DNA from: Larsenimonas salina
GTDB taxonomy: Bacteria; Pseudomonadota; Gammaproteobacteria; Pseudomonadales; Halomonadaceae
Length of the DNA: 64,000 bases
NCBI RefSeq assembly: GCF_023736155.1
Contig: NZ_JAMLJJ010000001.1
Span: forward strand, 372,001 to 436,000
Reading direction: 5' to 3'
The translations under genes were made by a program, and so were the position numbers. The notes beneath the pieces were generated by a model that had not been told where the DNA came from, ran no database searches, and worked only from the letters and a program-made list of their open reading frames with translations. Positions 1-10,561 of this stretch are shown here, one piece after another (within the stretch, counting starts at the first letter, position 1; the number at the start of each line of letters is the position of its first letter).

Positions 1-154
1 AATTGGATAAAAAAATGGTAATAAGTATGTGATAGGCCAAAGTTGACTGATCCAATGTTAATTTATATTTATTTGGTAGTAGTTTGGTTATTCGATCTCG
101 ACAATACGTTCCAATTCACTAACTATCGGCGCCGATTACATCGGAGCTTCAATA
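1..154. other. Left-edge intergenic region
   Basis: This AT-rich stretch precedes the acyltransferase gene. No partial gene could be supported on either strand. It presumably carries the acyltransferase promoter; GGAG about 8 bases before the ATG at 155 is a good ribosome binding site. Confidence 0.5.
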
Positions 155-1219
155 ATGACGACATCAAGCCAACCCAATTCACGCATCGATTGGATCGATG
201 CGGCCAAAGGCGCCTGTATCGTTCTGGTCGTGTTTTATCACGCCGTCTATTTCATGATGGACGCCTCGCCTTTTCAGGACACGCTCGCCCACACCCTGTG
301 GTTTAAATTGATGGTCGCATTAAAGCCCTTGAGGATGCCGCTGTTCTTTCTGATTTCAGGGCTTTTGGCGCACTCCGCGATCGTAAGCCGCCCCTGGCGG
401 ATTACTCTCAAGCCTCGGCTTGCGATGATGCTGTGGCTTTATGTGCTGTGGGTGATTCTTAGAACGGTTTCCGCGTTTCTGCTGGTCCAGTTTGCCAACC
501 CCGAGTATGTGCCGAACGCCGGCACACTGCCGTTAACGCTTGATGAGCAGATCGAAACGGTGCTGTTTGGCACCAACGGCGTCTGGTACCTCTATGCGCT
601 TGCGGCCTATTTCGTGGTGTTCAAGGCGCTTAATCGCTGGGCGGCGCTTGTCGTGCCTGTCACGTTTTTATTGTCGATTTTCTCGATTGTCTTGATCGAT
701 AACTGGGGCATTCGTGGCATCGTCGAAAACGCCTTCTTCTTTGCCGCAGGCTGTTTTTACAAGCAGCGTTTTTTCGAGGCGTTTTCCACGTTCAAGCCCA
801 AGCGGTTCATGCTGACCACCACCATGACGCTGATCATCTTGCCGATCGAAATCCTGAACGACTGGTTCTACGCACCGGGTGGGCGAACGCTCCTGGCGGT
901 CTTCATGGTGCTTGCGGGAATGGACGCCTGCTGCTGGGCATCAACGCGCTTCAGCCTTAAAACGCTCAAGACGCTGGGCCAAAAAACACTGCCAATCTAC
1001 GTCATGCACAAGATCACGATTCTGATCACCTGCCAGTTCGTATTTGCGCTTGGCGCCTATCAGTTGAACGCCGAAGTTGTGGCAGCGCTTGCACCGCCCG
1101 TTGCGGTCGTTTTAAACATCGCAGCCTGTTTGATGCTCTACCGGTTACTCAATATCGGTGCCGGCAAGCTTCTTTTCGATGTGCCGACCCTGACGCTTCG
1201 ACGTGCACGGCCTGTATGA
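155..1219 (+). CDS. Acyltransferase family 3 integral membrane protein
   Basis: This 354-residue protein belongs to the acyltransferase-3 family, whose members move acyl groups onto extracytoplasmic glycans, lipids or sugars. The N-terminus has the family signature: an Arg-Ile-Asp-Trp-Ile-Asp-Ala-Lys start to the first helix, then FYHAV with the conserved histidine, and later MPLFFLISG in a membrane segment. About ten hydrophobic segments follow. It resembles the OpgC-like branch, but the acceptor cannot be read from sequence and no glucan genes lie nearby. The ATG at 155 has GGAG upstream. A strong terminator follows at once, so the gene is probably monocistronic. Confidence 0.85.
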   Translation: MTTSSQPNSRIDWIDAAKGACIVLVVFYHAVYFMMDASPFQDTLAHTLWFKLMVALKPLRMPLFFLISGLLAHSAIVSRPWRITLKPRLAMMLWLYVLWVILRTVSAFLLVQFANPEYVPNAGTLPLTLDEQIETVLFGTNGVWYLYALAAYFVVFKALNRWAALVVPVTFLLSIFSIVLIDNWGIRGIVENAFFFAAGCFYKQRFFEAFSTFKPKRFMLTTTMTLIILPIEILNDWFYAPGGRTLLAVFMVLAGMDACCWASTRFSLKTLKTLGQKTLPIYVMHKITILITCQFVFALGAYQLNAEVVAALAPPVAVVLNIAACLMLYRLLNIGAGKLLFDVPTLTLRRARPV

Positions 1220-1256
1220 GAGCTTGTCTCGATAAGAAATTCCAAATAAAAGACAT

Positions 1257-1284
1257 AAAAAAAGCTGCCCGAGGGCAGCTTTTT
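1257..1284. terminator. Bidirectional Rho-independent terminator
   Basis: A perfect stem AGCTGCCC/GGGCAGCT with a two-base loop is flanked by A and T runs. It can end both the plus-strand acyltransferase and the minus-strand small peptide gene. Confidence 0.85.
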
Positions 1285-1299
1285 CATACTGACTGGCTA

Positions 1300-1434
1300 T
1301 CAGTTGCAGATGGCAGCCGGTACAGAGTCACCGCTGAATACACTGGTAGAAGTGTAAGAGGTGGTCTGTGAGTAAGCGTAGGCGCCTGCGCTGACAGTTA
1401 CAGTTACAACGATAGAAGTGATGATCTTGAACAC
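1300..1434 (-). CDS. Putative 44-residue secreted peptide
   Basis: A short reading frame begins with GTG (1432-1434), with AAGGA seven bases upstream, and ends in TGA directly before the terminator at 1257-1284. The product starts with Phe-Lys and a hydrophobic run (IITSIVVTVTV), then SAGAYA, which fits signal peptidase I cleavage after AYA. About 24 residues remain, rich in Ser and Thr (SQTTSYTSTSV) and ending AAICN with one cysteine. The ribosome binding site, signal peptide and terminator together argue that this is a real gene. I do not recognise the family. The codon pattern looks non-random but the frame is too short to prove coding. It could be a small secreted or surface peptide, or a peptide precursor. 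Confidence 0.6.
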   Translation of the reverse strand: MFKIITSIVVTVTVSAGAYAYSQTTSYTSTSVFSGDSVPAAICN

Positions 1435-1576
1435 GTCATGTTCCTTGTGCGTTGGTGGAGTTATGGTGAAGCCCTAACTGCGCTTCGCCGCTAATGGTAG
1501 GGAAGGATACAACTAATGTCTGTGCAAAGATGCCCAAGAAGGCGTAATTTATGTAGCAATATGTTATTTTATGGCC

Positions 1577-1606
1577 GTATTAGAAAGGTAAGTAGAAATA
1601 CTGCAA
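1577..1606 (-). promoter_or_regulatory. Possible sigma-70 promoter for the small peptide gene
   Basis: Read on the minus strand, TTGCAG is followed 18 bases later by TAATAC. These are reasonable -35 and -10 matches in an otherwise gene-free AT-rich stretch. A transcript from here would have a leader of roughly 130 bases. This is a motif match only. Confidence 0.3.
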
Positions 1607-1671
1607 ACGTTTTGAAATAAAGCGGACTAGAAGACCCACTTTATAACGTCATTTAAGAAGGCGTTTGGTAT

Positions 1672-1701
1672 TAAAAAAGCAGCCCTTGGGCTGCTTTTTT
1701 T
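1672..1701 (-). terminator. purH: Terminator downstream of purH
   Basis: The stem GCAGCCC/GGGCTGC is flanked by A6 and T7 runs, which makes it symmetrical. It lies 20 bases past the purH stop and closes the prmA-dusB-fis-purH group. Confidence 0.85.
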
Positions 1702-1719
1702 GTGGCGTCCATACTGCGG

Positions 1720-3294
1720 TCAGTGACGGAAGTGGCGCATGCCGGTAAAGATCATGGCAATGCCCGCTTCGTTGGCAGCGTCAATGACTTCCTGGTCACG
1801 CATCGAGCCACCTGGCTGGATAACGGCCTTGATGCCTGCCTTGGCGGCGTTATCGATGCCGTCACGAAACGGGAAGAACGCATCGGAGGCCATGACCGAG
1901 CCCGCGACATCAAAGCCTGCGTGTTCGGCCTTGATGCCTGCGATGCGCGCAGAGTTGACCCGGCTCATCTGGCCTGCGCCAATGCCAACGGTCTGCTCGG
2001 CTTTCGCATACACGATGGCGTTCGATTTGACGAACTTGGCCACTTTCCAGGCAAAAAGGAGGTCATTGATTTCCTGATCGCTTGGCGTGCGCTCGGTCAC
2101 GACCTTGAGGTCATCCACGCCAACCATGCCTTGATCACGGCTTTGAACCAGAAGGCCGCCCTTGACACGCTTCAGATCCCAATCCGGGGTCACTTCGGCG
2201 CCATCCCACTGGCCACATTCGAGCACACGCACGTTGGTCTTGGCGGCAAGAATTGGTCGAGCCTGTTCCTCGACGCTTGGCGCGATGATGACTTCAACGA
2301 ACTGCCGGTCGATGATGGCGCGTGCCGTTTCCGCATCCAGTGGGCGGTTGAAGGCGATGATGCCGCCGAACGCGGATTCACTGTCGGTCTGGAAGGCGCG
2401 CTCATAGGCCTCGAGCTGGCTTTCCTTGCTGGTGGCCACACCGCAGGGATTGGCGTGCTTGACGATCACGCAGGCGATGTCATCAAGCGCCTTGACGCAC
2501 TCAAGCGCGGCATCGGTGTCTGCCACGTTATTGTAGGAAAGGGCCTTGCCCTGAAGCTGCTCGGCGGTGGATACGCTCGGCTCGCTTGCCTCGGCTTCGA
2601 CGTAAAACGCCGCACTTTGATGGGGGTTTTCGCCATAACGCATGGACTGTTTCTTAAGATACTGCGTGCTCCAGGTCGCGGGGAATCCGTCACTTTCCTG
2701 TTGGCGGCTCAGATACGTCGCAATCGCTGAATCGTAGCCTGCCGTATGCTCGAAGGCCTTGACCGCGAGTGCGTAGCGCAGCGGTTTCGGGACTTCCCCA
2801 TCGTGCTCGCCAAGTGCCTTTAAAACCGCGTCATAATCGCCGTGATTGACCACGATGGTGGTGTAGGCGTGGTTCTTGGCGCAGGAGCGCACCATGGTCG
2901 GGCCGCCGATGTCGATGTTCTCGATGGCGTCTTCAAGGGTGCAGTCGTCCTTGGCAACGGTTGCCGCGAACGGGTACAGGTTGACCACTACCAGATCGAT
3001 CGGCGCGATATCATGCTCGGCCATGACAGCATCGTCCTGTCCGCGACGGCCCAGAATACCTCCGTGGATGCGAGGGTGTAGCGTCTTGACTCGGCCATCC
3101 ATGATTTCCGGAAACCCGGTGTGTTCAGACACCTCGGTGACCGCGATGCCCTCGCTTTTCAGAAGACGGTAGGTGCCGCCGGTGGAAAGAAGCTCGACGC
3201 CACGCTCTTCAAGGGCGCGTGCGAACGGAACGAGGTCGGTCTTGTCGGAGACGCTTAAAAGGGCGCGGCGGACTGGAGTTGCGTGTTCAGCCAT
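1720..3294 (-). CDS. purH: Bifunctional AICAR transformylase / IMP cyclohydrolase
   Basis: PurH (524 residues, the usual length) carries out the last two steps of de novo IMP synthesis: formylation of AICAR with 10-formyl-THF, then ring closure. The N-terminal IMP cyclohydrolase domain (about 1-200) shows [21 protein letters not shown] and [19 protein letters not shown]. The C-terminal transformylase domain contains the KHANPCG motif and the RYGENPHQ block. It is the last gene of the minus-strand group and sits 42 bases after fis, so it may be co-transcribed with dusB-fis. In many gammaproteobacteria fis-purH adjacency is conserved. Confidence 0.98.
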   Translation of the reverse strand: MAEHATPVRRALLSVSDKTDLVPFARALEERGVELLSTGGTYRLLKSEGIAVTEVSEHTGFPEIMDGRVKTLHPRIHGGILGRRGQDDAVMAEHDIAPIDLVVVNLYPFAATVAKDDCTLEDAIENIDIGGPTMVRSCAKNHAYTTIVVNHGDYDAVLKALGEHDGEVPKPLRYALAVKAFEHTAGYDSAIATYLSRQQESDGFPATWSTQYLKKQSMRYGENPHQSAAFYVEAEASEPSVSTAEQLQGKALSYNNVADTDAALECVKALDDIACVIVKHANPCGVATSKESQLEAYERAFQTDSESAFGGIIAFNRPLDAETARAIIDRQFVEVIIAPSVEEQARPILAAKTNVRVLECGQWDGAEVTPDWDLKRVKGGLLVQSRDQGMVGVDDLKVVTERTPSDQEINDLLFAWKVAKFVKSNAIVYAKAEQTVGIGAGQMSRVNSARIAGIKAEHAGFDVAGSVMASDAFFPFRDGIDNAAKAGIKAVIQPGGSMRDQEVIDAANEAGIAMIFTGMRHFRH

Positions 3295-3336
3295 GATGAT
3301 TCAGCTCGATAGAGTGTGTGAGGCGTTAGGAACGCG

Positions 3337-3627
3337 TTATAGAAGATCGTACTGTTTCAGTTTCTTGCGCAGCGTTCCCCGGTTCAAACCGAGTACCTGA
3401 GACGCCACTGTCTGGTTGCCCTGGGTGTGCACCATGACGGCCTGGAGCAGCGGCGCTTCGACTTCAGCCATCACCATGGCGTAAAGGTCGGTGACGTTGC
3501 CGCCGTCAAGGTGCTCGAAATAGCGCGCCATCGATGTTTCCACGGCTTCTCTGAGTGTTTGAGACGTGGGCGCCTCGGCCGGAGATGCGTCATTCATGGT
3601 AGTGACAATCATCGGTCTGCTGTTCAT
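3337..3627 (-). CDS. fis: DNA-binding protein Fis
   Basis: Fis is a nucleoid-associated homodimer that bends DNA and tunes rRNA, tRNA and recombination activity with growth rate. The 96-residue product has the C-terminal helix-turn-helix GNQTVASQVLGLNRGTLRKK, typical of Fis. Its ATG overlaps the dusB stop (ATGA), the conserved dusB-fis arrangement that implies translational coupling. An internal methionine at residue 11 could be an alternative start. Confidence 0.96.
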   Translation of the reverse strand: MNSRPMIVTTMNDASPAEAPTSQTLREAVETSMARYFEHLDGGNVTDLYAMVMAEVEAPLLQAVMVHTQGNQTVASQVLGLNRGTLRKKLKQYDLL

Positions 3628-4622
3628 GCGGCAACGGTTCCATCCGGCAGGGTGTGAGGGAGGGGGTGGCTCAGGACGTCGTCCACGAACGCGTGCTGAT
3701 CAGACGGGCTCTCAAGCGTATTGAACGCTTTCTTGGCATCCATGCTTGCGTGTGCGGCCAGATACCAGCCAACGTGTTTGCGGGCGATGCGCGTGCCCAT
3801 ATGCTCGCCGTAATGGGCGTAGAGCGCATCGAGATGCTCATGCATGATGAGGGCGCGTTCTTCTCGAGTGACCGGCGGCAGCCGTTCGCCATGGTTCAGA
3901 TAATGGACGATGTCGCGAAAGATCCAGGGGTTGCCCTGAGCCGGCCGACCGATCATGAGCCCGTCGGCGCCGGTGTTTTCAAGAACCTGTACGGCCTTCT
4001 CCGGTGAGTCGATGTCGCCATTGGCGATCACCGGGATCGACACCGCCTGTTTGACCGCGGCAATGGTTGCGTACTCGGCAGCGCCTTCATAGCGTTGCGT
4101 GCGGGTGCGGCCATGCACGGCCAGCGCTTGAATGCCTGCTTGCTCGGCCATGCGGGCGATGCGCACCGCATTGCGGTTATCCTCTGACCATCCGGTTCGC
4201 ATCTTGAGTGTGACCGGGATGGAGACGGCGTTGACCACGGCCTCTAGAATTCGCTCGACCAGTGCCTCATTGCGCATCAGCGCCGAGCCTGCGGCCTTGT
4301 TGCAGACTTTCTTGGCCGGGCAGCCCATGTTGATGTCGATGAGCTCAGCGCCGTGGTCGGCGTTGGCTCGCGCGGCGTCGGCCAGCATGTCCGGGTCGCC
4401 GCCCGCGATCTGTACGCTTTTCAAGCCGTGTTCACCGCTATGATCCAGACGCAACCGTGATTTCGGGGTGTGCCAGAGCCGCTTGTCGGCAGTAACCATT
4501 TCCGACACGGTCATGCCGGCGCCGAGCCGATAGCACAGCGTTCGAAAGGGGCGGTCGGTCACGCCGGCCATCGGGGCGAGAACCACGCGATTATCAAGGG
4601 TGTACGGACCAATTCGAAGCAT
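3624..4622 (-). CDS. dusB: tRNA-dihydrouridine synthase B
   Basis: DusB is an FMN enzyme that reduces specific uridines in the tRNA D-loop. The 332-residue protein opens with the TIM-barrel signature VVLAPMAGVTDRPFR, has the catalytic cysteine in DINMGCPAKKV and FMN-phosphate contacts in the NGDI and GADGLMIGRPAQGNPW regions. It lies 105 bases after prmA and overlaps fis by four bases. Co-expression with fis is the known pattern in enteric bacteria. Confidence 0.97.
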   Translation of the reverse strand: MLRIGPYTLDNRVVLAPMAGVTDRPFRTLCYRLGAGMTVSEMVTADKRLWHTPKSRLRLDHSGEHGLKSVQIAGGDPDMLADAARANADHGAELIDINMGCPAKKVCNKAAGSALMRNEALVERILEAVVNAVSIPVTLKMRTGWSEDNRNAVRIARMAEQAGIQALAVHGRTRTQRYEGAAEYATIAAVKQAVSIPVIANGDIDSPEKAVQVLENTGADGLMIGRPAQGNPWIFRDIVHYLNHGERLPPVTREERALIMHEHLDALYAHYGEHMGTRIARKHVGWYLAAHASMDAKKAFNTLESPSDQHAFVDDVLSHPLPHTLPDGTVAA

Positions 4623-4727
4623 CGAAGATCACATAGCCTGTCTAGGTGGTGTAATGGACGGTCACAGAAAGCGCTCTATGATACCGAGCGCTGGCGCCAT
4701 ATTGAAGGGAAAATGCATGTGTTTCGT

Positions 4728-5648
4728 TCAGGCGGTGTGCTCGGAGCGAAACCCGTCCAGCCGAACCCAGCCGTCTTCTTCAGCCGGTGAGTTCATGATC
4801 AGCCCTTGCGCTTCATAGGCGCTCATGACGCTGTCGGCCTGGTGCGCAAGAATGCCTGACAAGGCAATCAGTCCGCCCGGGGCGACGCTGCCGGCAATCT
4901 GGGGGGCGAGCTCGATCAGCGGCGCGGCCAGAATGTTGGCGATCACGATCGGGTAGTGCGCAGACGGGGCGTGTTCGGGGTAGTGAAGTTCGAACCGGTC
5001 GTCCTCGATTTGATTGCGCTGCGCATTGTCGCGGCTGGCCTGAAGGGCCTGGGGATCGATGTCGGTACCTACCGCATGAGCTGCGCCGAGTTTCAGGGCT
5101 GCAATCGCCAGAATGCCTGAGCCACAGCCGACGTCGAGTACATGCTGATTCGCTAGACGATTCTGGGTGGCAAGACTATCGAGCCAGCGCATACACAGCG
5201 CCGTGGTCGGGTGGGTTCCGGTGCCAAAGGCAAGGCCTGGGTCCAGCAGAAGGTTGACGGCCTCGGGGTCCGGGGCCTCGTGCCAGCTTGGGACAATCCA
5301 GAGCCGGCTGCCCATCTGCATCGGATGGAAGTTGTCCATCCAGGCCCGGTTCCAGTCCTGATCATCGAGGATTTCATAGGTAATGACCGGGCAGGGTTCG
5401 CCGGGCTGGGCGATGGACCAGCCGGCGGCCACACGGGCGAGCATGGCGTCGGCGCCTTCGAGATCATCATAGAGACCGGTCAGTACGGTCTGGTTCCAGA
5501 GCGGCGTCGAGCCTCGCTCGGGCTCGAACACCGGCGTGTCCTCGGCGTCCTCGAGTGTGATGGCGTTGGCGCCTTCTGCGAGAAGCAGCTCTTCGAGCGG
5601 TTCCGCGTGTTCGGGGGGGATATGGGCTTTGAGTTGTAGCCAGGGCAT
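4728..5648 (-). CDS. prmA: Ribosomal protein L11 methyltransferase
   Basis: PrmA trimethylates ribosomal protein L11 using S-adenosylmethionine. The 306-residue protein has the N-terminal L11-recognition domain and the C-terminal Rossmann methyltransferase domain with VLDVGCGSGILAIAALKLGA (motif I) and the NILAAPL motif. FGTGTHPTT, typical of the family, precedes motif I. It is downstream of accBC, but a strong terminator at 5673-5696 separates them, so prmA probably has its own promoter or relies on read-through. Confidence 0.97.
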   Translation of the reverse strand: MPWLQLKAHIPPEHAEPLEELLLAEGANAITLEDAEDTPVFEPERGSTPLWNQTVLTGLYDDLEGADAMLARVAAGWSIAQPGEPCPVITYEILDDQDWNRAWMDNFHPMQMGSRLWIVPSWHEAPDPEAVNLLLDPGLAFGTGTHPTTALCMRWLDSLATQNRLANQHVLDVGCGSGILAIAALKLGAAHAVGTDIDPQALQASRDNAQRNQIEDDRFELHYPEHAPSAHYPIVIANILAAPLIELAPQIAGSVAPGGLIALSGILAHQADSVMSAYEAQGLIMNSPAEEDGWVRLDGFRSEHTA

Positions 5649-5672
5649 GGGGCAAATCCTGAGTGCTCAAAC

Positions 5673-5696
5673 AAAAAAAGGGCGATGCAATCGCCC
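5673..5696 (-). terminator. Terminator between accC and prmA
   Basis: On the minus strand GGGCGAT and ATCGCCC form a perfect 7-bp stem around a three-base loop, followed by seven Ts. It lies between the accC stop (5719) and the prmA start (5648). Confidence 0.85.
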
Positions 5697-5718
5697 TCAT
5701 GATCCACTGGTGCCGGCG

Positions 5719-7062
<1,344 letters not shown>

Positions 7063-7080
7063 GATGGACCCTATGCCGTC

Positions 7081-7551
7081 TTAGGAAATGATGATCAATG
7101 GCTGATCGAATTCGACCGGCTCGCCGTCTTCCACAAGAATGGCCTCGATGGTGCCGTCTTTGTCGGCCTCGATCTGGTTCATCATCTTCATGGCCTCGAC
7201 GATGCAGATGACGTCGCCTTTCTTGACGCTGTGACCGATCTCGACGAACGGCTTGGCGCCCGGGGCGGGGGAGCGATAGAAGGTACCGACCATGGGCGAA
7301 AGCAGCTCATGGCCTGCAGGCTGTGCCGGTGCGCTTGGCTCTTCGGTCGCCACGGCCTGAGGCTGTTGCGCCTGTTGAGGGGCGGGCGCCTGCTGGGGGT
7401 AATATCCGCCGGCCATGGGCGCGCCGTATTGCGGTGCATTGCCCATGTTTCGACTGATACGAACGGACTCCTCGCCTTCCTGAATCTCGATTTCACTGAT
7501 GTTGGATTCTTCCAGAAGTTCGATCAGTTTCTTGACCTTGCGAATGTCCAT
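7081..7551 (-). CDS. accB: Acetyl-CoA carboxylase, biotin carboxyl carrier protein
   Basis: The 156-residue BCCP carries biotin between the carboxylase and transferase subunits. The C-terminal biotinyl domain has the canonical [10 protein letters not shown], in which the lysine is biotinylated, and the thumb-containing stretch before it ([18 protein letters not shown]). A Pro/Ala/Gln-rich linker joins this to the N-terminal helix. It heads the accBC transcript. The roughly 200 bases between it and dsbD hold its promoter and leader. Confidence 0.98.
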   Translation of the reverse strand: MDIRKVKKLIELLEESNISEIEIQEGEESVRISRNMGNAPQYGAPMAGGYYPQQAPAPQQAQQPQAVATEEPSAPAQPAGHELLSPMVGTFYRSPAPGAKPFVEIGHSVKKGDVICIVEAMKMMNQIEADKDGTIEAILVEDGEPVEFDQPLIIIS

Positions 7552-7760
7552 AGAGCATATCCTGGCTGTTTAAGACGTGAATGGCCGCATGAATCGACCG
7601 ATGACATGATGAGGTGCGATGCGCTGTTAACCTTATCCTGTTTCGACACGATCACATCATGATCATGCAAGATAACGTGCAAAGCAGTTGTTGGCGGATT
7701 TTGCAGAAAAAACGAGAGTGTGTCCAGTCTGGCACAAAAGGTTAGTAAACACCGTTTGGT

Positions 7761-9686
7761 TCACGTTTTCGGGGCAACGACGCGTAGAACGTCGAGCAGT
7801 TCGGCATGCGTGGGCTCACCCACCAGACGCTGCGCTTTTAGCTCTTTCGAATCGCTGTAAAAGAGAAGGCTCGGCGGCCCGAAAAGGGCCAGTGCCTCAA
7901 GGGCGTTTCGCGTCTGTGGTGTGGTCCTTGTAACGTCGAGCTTGATCAGCGCCATCCGATCGAGATGGGTTCTGATGTCTGGGGCCTTGAATAGCGTGCG
8001 CTCCATCTCGAGGCAGCTGATGCACCAGTCAGCGTAGACATCAACCATCACCGGGCGCTCCTGTTGCCGGGCACGTTCAACGGCGCGCTCAAGCGCATCG
8101 AGCGATGTGACCGTGGTGAACTCGGGCTCGGTTGCATCGATTGATGCGCGATGTTCGCCGCTGTAGTGCGACAGCGGCGAAAGAATCGCTTGTCCGCCGC
8201 CCAGCGCACCAACAAGCGCCGCCGTGCCATACAGCGTGAGCGGGAGTGCGATCAAAAGCGGCAGGGTTCGAAGAGGCTTTTTGAAGAGCAGTACTGCGTT
8301 CAAAGCCCCCACCGCAAGGGCCAGTCCGATACCGAGTGCCAAGAGCCCCCACAGTGCCAGGCTGAGTGTGGGCGGTAGCCAGCGCATGGAAAGCCACAGG
8401 CTCATCGCGAGCATCAAGACACCAAACGCGTATTTGATACTGGTCATCCACGGGCCGCTTTTAGGAAGCAGGCGAACGCCGAGCGTTGTGATCAGGATAA
8501 GCGGCGCGCCCATGCCGAGCCCGAGCGCAGCAAGCGCGAGCGCGCCCTTGATGACGTCACCGGTGGTCGACAGATAAAGAAGGATGCCGGCCAGTGGTGC
8601 GGAAATGCACGGTGAAACGATCAGTGTTGATAGCGCCCCTGCGCCTAGGAGGCCCAGAGTGCCATGCCCGTGAAGCCGGTCCTGCAGGCGGCTCAGGCGC
8701 TGTTGCAGTGCGCCACCGCTTGGCAGATGAATCCGGTCAAAAAGCCACAGCGCAAATACGATGAACAGCAGTGAAAACCCGCCAAGCACCCACGGCGATT
8801 GAAGCTTCGCCTGCAGATTGAGCTGCGCCCCGAAAAGGCCGATCAGACTGCCAAAAAGGGTGTAGGCGCCGACCATGCCCAGCACATAGCTGCACGACAG
8901 TGTAAATGCCCGGCGGCGTGTGGCGTGTTGGCCCGCGATCAGTGAAGAGAGGATGGGAAGCATCGGCAATACGCACGGGGTAAAGGTCAGCCCCAGGCCT
9001 GCCAGAACGTACAGGCCGAGTTGCCACCACGAAAACGCGGTCGGACTCTTGGGCGTAAGCGCTGGCGAAGTGCTTGGCATCGATTCTCGCGCCTGAGCGC
9101 TGGAATTGGCCGGCTCAGTGCTTTGAGAAATGCCAGTGCTTTGAGCGATGTCAGTACTGAGCGTTTGATCGGTACGTTGCGACGATGGGCCCGTGGCCGC
9201 CGGGGGCGCTTTGTGTGTTTCTGATGCTGCCGATAGGGTGCGACTTTCCGGCGGATAGCAAAGGCCCTTGTCAGCGCAGCCCTGAAAGCCGAGCGTTGCC
9301 TGAACGGTTTCGAGGTCATTGCGCGCTGTTTGAAGTGGCGCCGATAGGGTTGTTTGCCCGTAATAGGCCACGATGTCGCCCAGATAGTCATCGTGTTTTG
9401 GGGTGCCCGGCGGGAGCGTCAGAGGCCCAAGAGTGACGCCTTTGGTGGTGCTTTCAAGTGAAAATTGGCGTTTATAAAGGTAGTAACCGTCGGCGTTATC
9501 GAAGCGGACGTAAAGTCTGCCGTCGTCGACCCAGCTAGTGTAGGGGAAGGCGCGATCAACCGGAAGAAACTGATGCTCGCTGAGCGGTGCCGAGGTGTCG
9601 TTATCGCTGAACCAGTCGCTTCTGGCCTGAGACGACACTCCGAGTAGACACAGAAGGGCCATGCAGGAAAGAAGGCGAGCAAGCAT
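7761..9686 (-). CDS. dsbD: Thiol:disulfide interchange protein DsbD
   Basis: DsbD carries electrons from cytoplasmic thioredoxin across the inner membrane to periplasmic DsbC, DsbG and cytochrome c maturation proteins. The 641-residue protein has all three modules: a signal peptide and N-terminal domain with redox cysteines in GCADKGLCYPP, eight hydrophobic segments with TPCVLPMLP and VSPCISAPL, and a C-terminal thioredoxin-like domain with YADWCISCLEME. A low-complexity Ser/Thr/Gln linker (about 150-205) separates the first two and is longer than in Escherichia coli. It is followed on the same strand by accB. Confidence 0.97.
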   Translation of the reverse strand: MLARLLSCMALLCLLGVSSQARSDWFSDNDTSAPLSEHQFLPVDRAFPYTSWVDDGRLYVRFDNADGYYLYKRQFSLESTTKGVTLGPLTLPPGTPKHDDYLGDIVAYYGQTTLSAPLQTARNDLETVQATLGFQGCADKGLCYPPESRTLSAASETHKAPPAATGPSSQRTDQTLSTDIAQSTGISQSTEPANSSAQARESMPSTSPALTPKSPTAFSWWQLGLYVLAGLGLTFTPCVLPMLPILSSLIAGQHATRRRAFTLSCSYVLGMVGAYTLFGSLIGLFGAQLNLQAKLQSPWVLGGFSLLFIVFALWLFDRIHLPSGGALQQRLSRLQDRLHGHGTLGLLGAGALSTLIVSPCISAPLAGILLYLSTTGDVIKGALALAALGLGMGAPLILITTLGVRLLPKSGPWMTSIKYAFGVLMLAMSLWLSMRWLPPTLSLALWGLLALGIGLALAVGALNAVLLFKKPLRTLPLLIALPLTLYGTAALVGALGGGQAILSPLSHYSGEHRASIDATEPEFTTVTSLDALERAVERARQQERPVMVDVYADWCISCLEMERTLFKAPDIRTHLDRMALIKLDVTRTTPQTRNALEALALFGPPSLLFYSDSKELKAQRLVGEPTHAELLDVLRVVAPKT

Positions 9687-9759
9687 CTAACGTCCTCGGT
9701 GGGAAAAAGCGGCGACTTGGCGTGAATGAGGCAACGGTTTGGAAAAAACGTTCACAATC

Positions 9760-9789
9760 GACAGGGCCACCTCGAAAGGTGGCCCTGTT
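9760..9789 (-). terminator. Terminator-like hairpin downstream of ppa
   Basis: The stem ACAGGGCCACCT/AGGTGGCCCTGT with loop CGAA is followed on the minus strand, after a short gap, by a run of six Ts. It lies past the ppa stop. Confidence 0.6.
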
Positions 9790-9820
9790 GGAACGTACAG
9801 CTGAATAGGCGTTTAAGCGC

Positions 9821-10357
9821 TCAGCGTGCGTCGTTCTGGTACGCGGCGACGGATTTTTCGATGGCTTTCTTGGCCGCGTCGGCGTTGTCCCAGGACTCGA
9901 CCTTGACCCACTTGCCTTTCTCGAGATCCTTGTAGTTCTCGAAGAAATGGGCGATCTGCTGGCGGAGAAGCTCGGGCAGGTCGGTTATTTCATGAACGTC
10001 GTCATAAAGAGCGCTCAGTTTTTCATGCGGGACACAGACAAGCTTGGCATCTTCGCCGGCTTCGTCGGTCATGTTGAGTACGCCGACCGGGCGAGCGCGG
10101 ATGACAGAGCCTGGCTGGACCGGATACGGCGTGACGACGAGCGCGTCGAGGGGGTCGCCGTCATCGGCCAGAGTGTTGGGGATAAAGCCGTAGTTGGCCG
10201 GGTAGAACATGGGGGTCGCCATGAAACGGTCGACGAGCAGCGCGTCCATTTCCTTGTCAATTTCGTACTTGATGGGCGCGTGATTGGCGGGAATCTCGAT
10301 CGCTACGTAAATGTCGTTCGGAAGGTCTTTCCCGGCCGGAATCTTGTCGAAACTCAT
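9821..10357 (-). CDS. ppa: Inorganic pyrophosphatase, family I
   Basis: This soluble Mg2+-dependent enzyme hydrolyses pyrophosphate to phosphate and so pulls biosynthetic reactions forward. The 178-residue product matches family I: the YEIDKE start of the core, the substrate loop [24 protein letters not shown] containing the DxDPxD aspartates, and a C-terminal [16 protein letters not shown] block. It is divergent from the PP2C/kinase-like gene and about 2 kb from a PPi-dependent phosphofructokinase, so two PPi-consuming enzymes sit in one neighbourhood. Confidence 0.98.
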   Translation of the reverse strand: MSFDKIPAGKDLPNDIYVAIEIPANHAPIKYEIDKEMDALLVDRFMATPMFYPANYGFIPNTLADDGDPLDALVVTPYPVQPGSVIRARPVGVLNMTDEAGEDAKLVCVPHEKLSALYDDVHEITDLPELLRQQIAHFFENYKDLEKGKWVKVESWDNADAAKKAIEKSVAAYQNDAR

Positions 10358-10561
10358 GGGTGAGTCCTTGGTCTGGTCAATAGAATACAGCGTTAAAGTA
10401 GAAGGAATTATACGAATTGCCCATCCCGATTACCAATAGGCTGCAAGGATTGTTACGCTTTGGCACAATTTTGTGCATTGCATCAAACGGCGACTCAACG
10501 CGCCCGCCCGAATGCTTTACCATAACAACAACTTCAAGCTGTACGCACCGTGAGACGCTTT

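Noticed and set aside
1702-2730. Plus-strand 342-residue open frame
   Set aside because: It lies antisense to purH, whose protein is unambiguous. The frame is open because of codon bias on the other strand.
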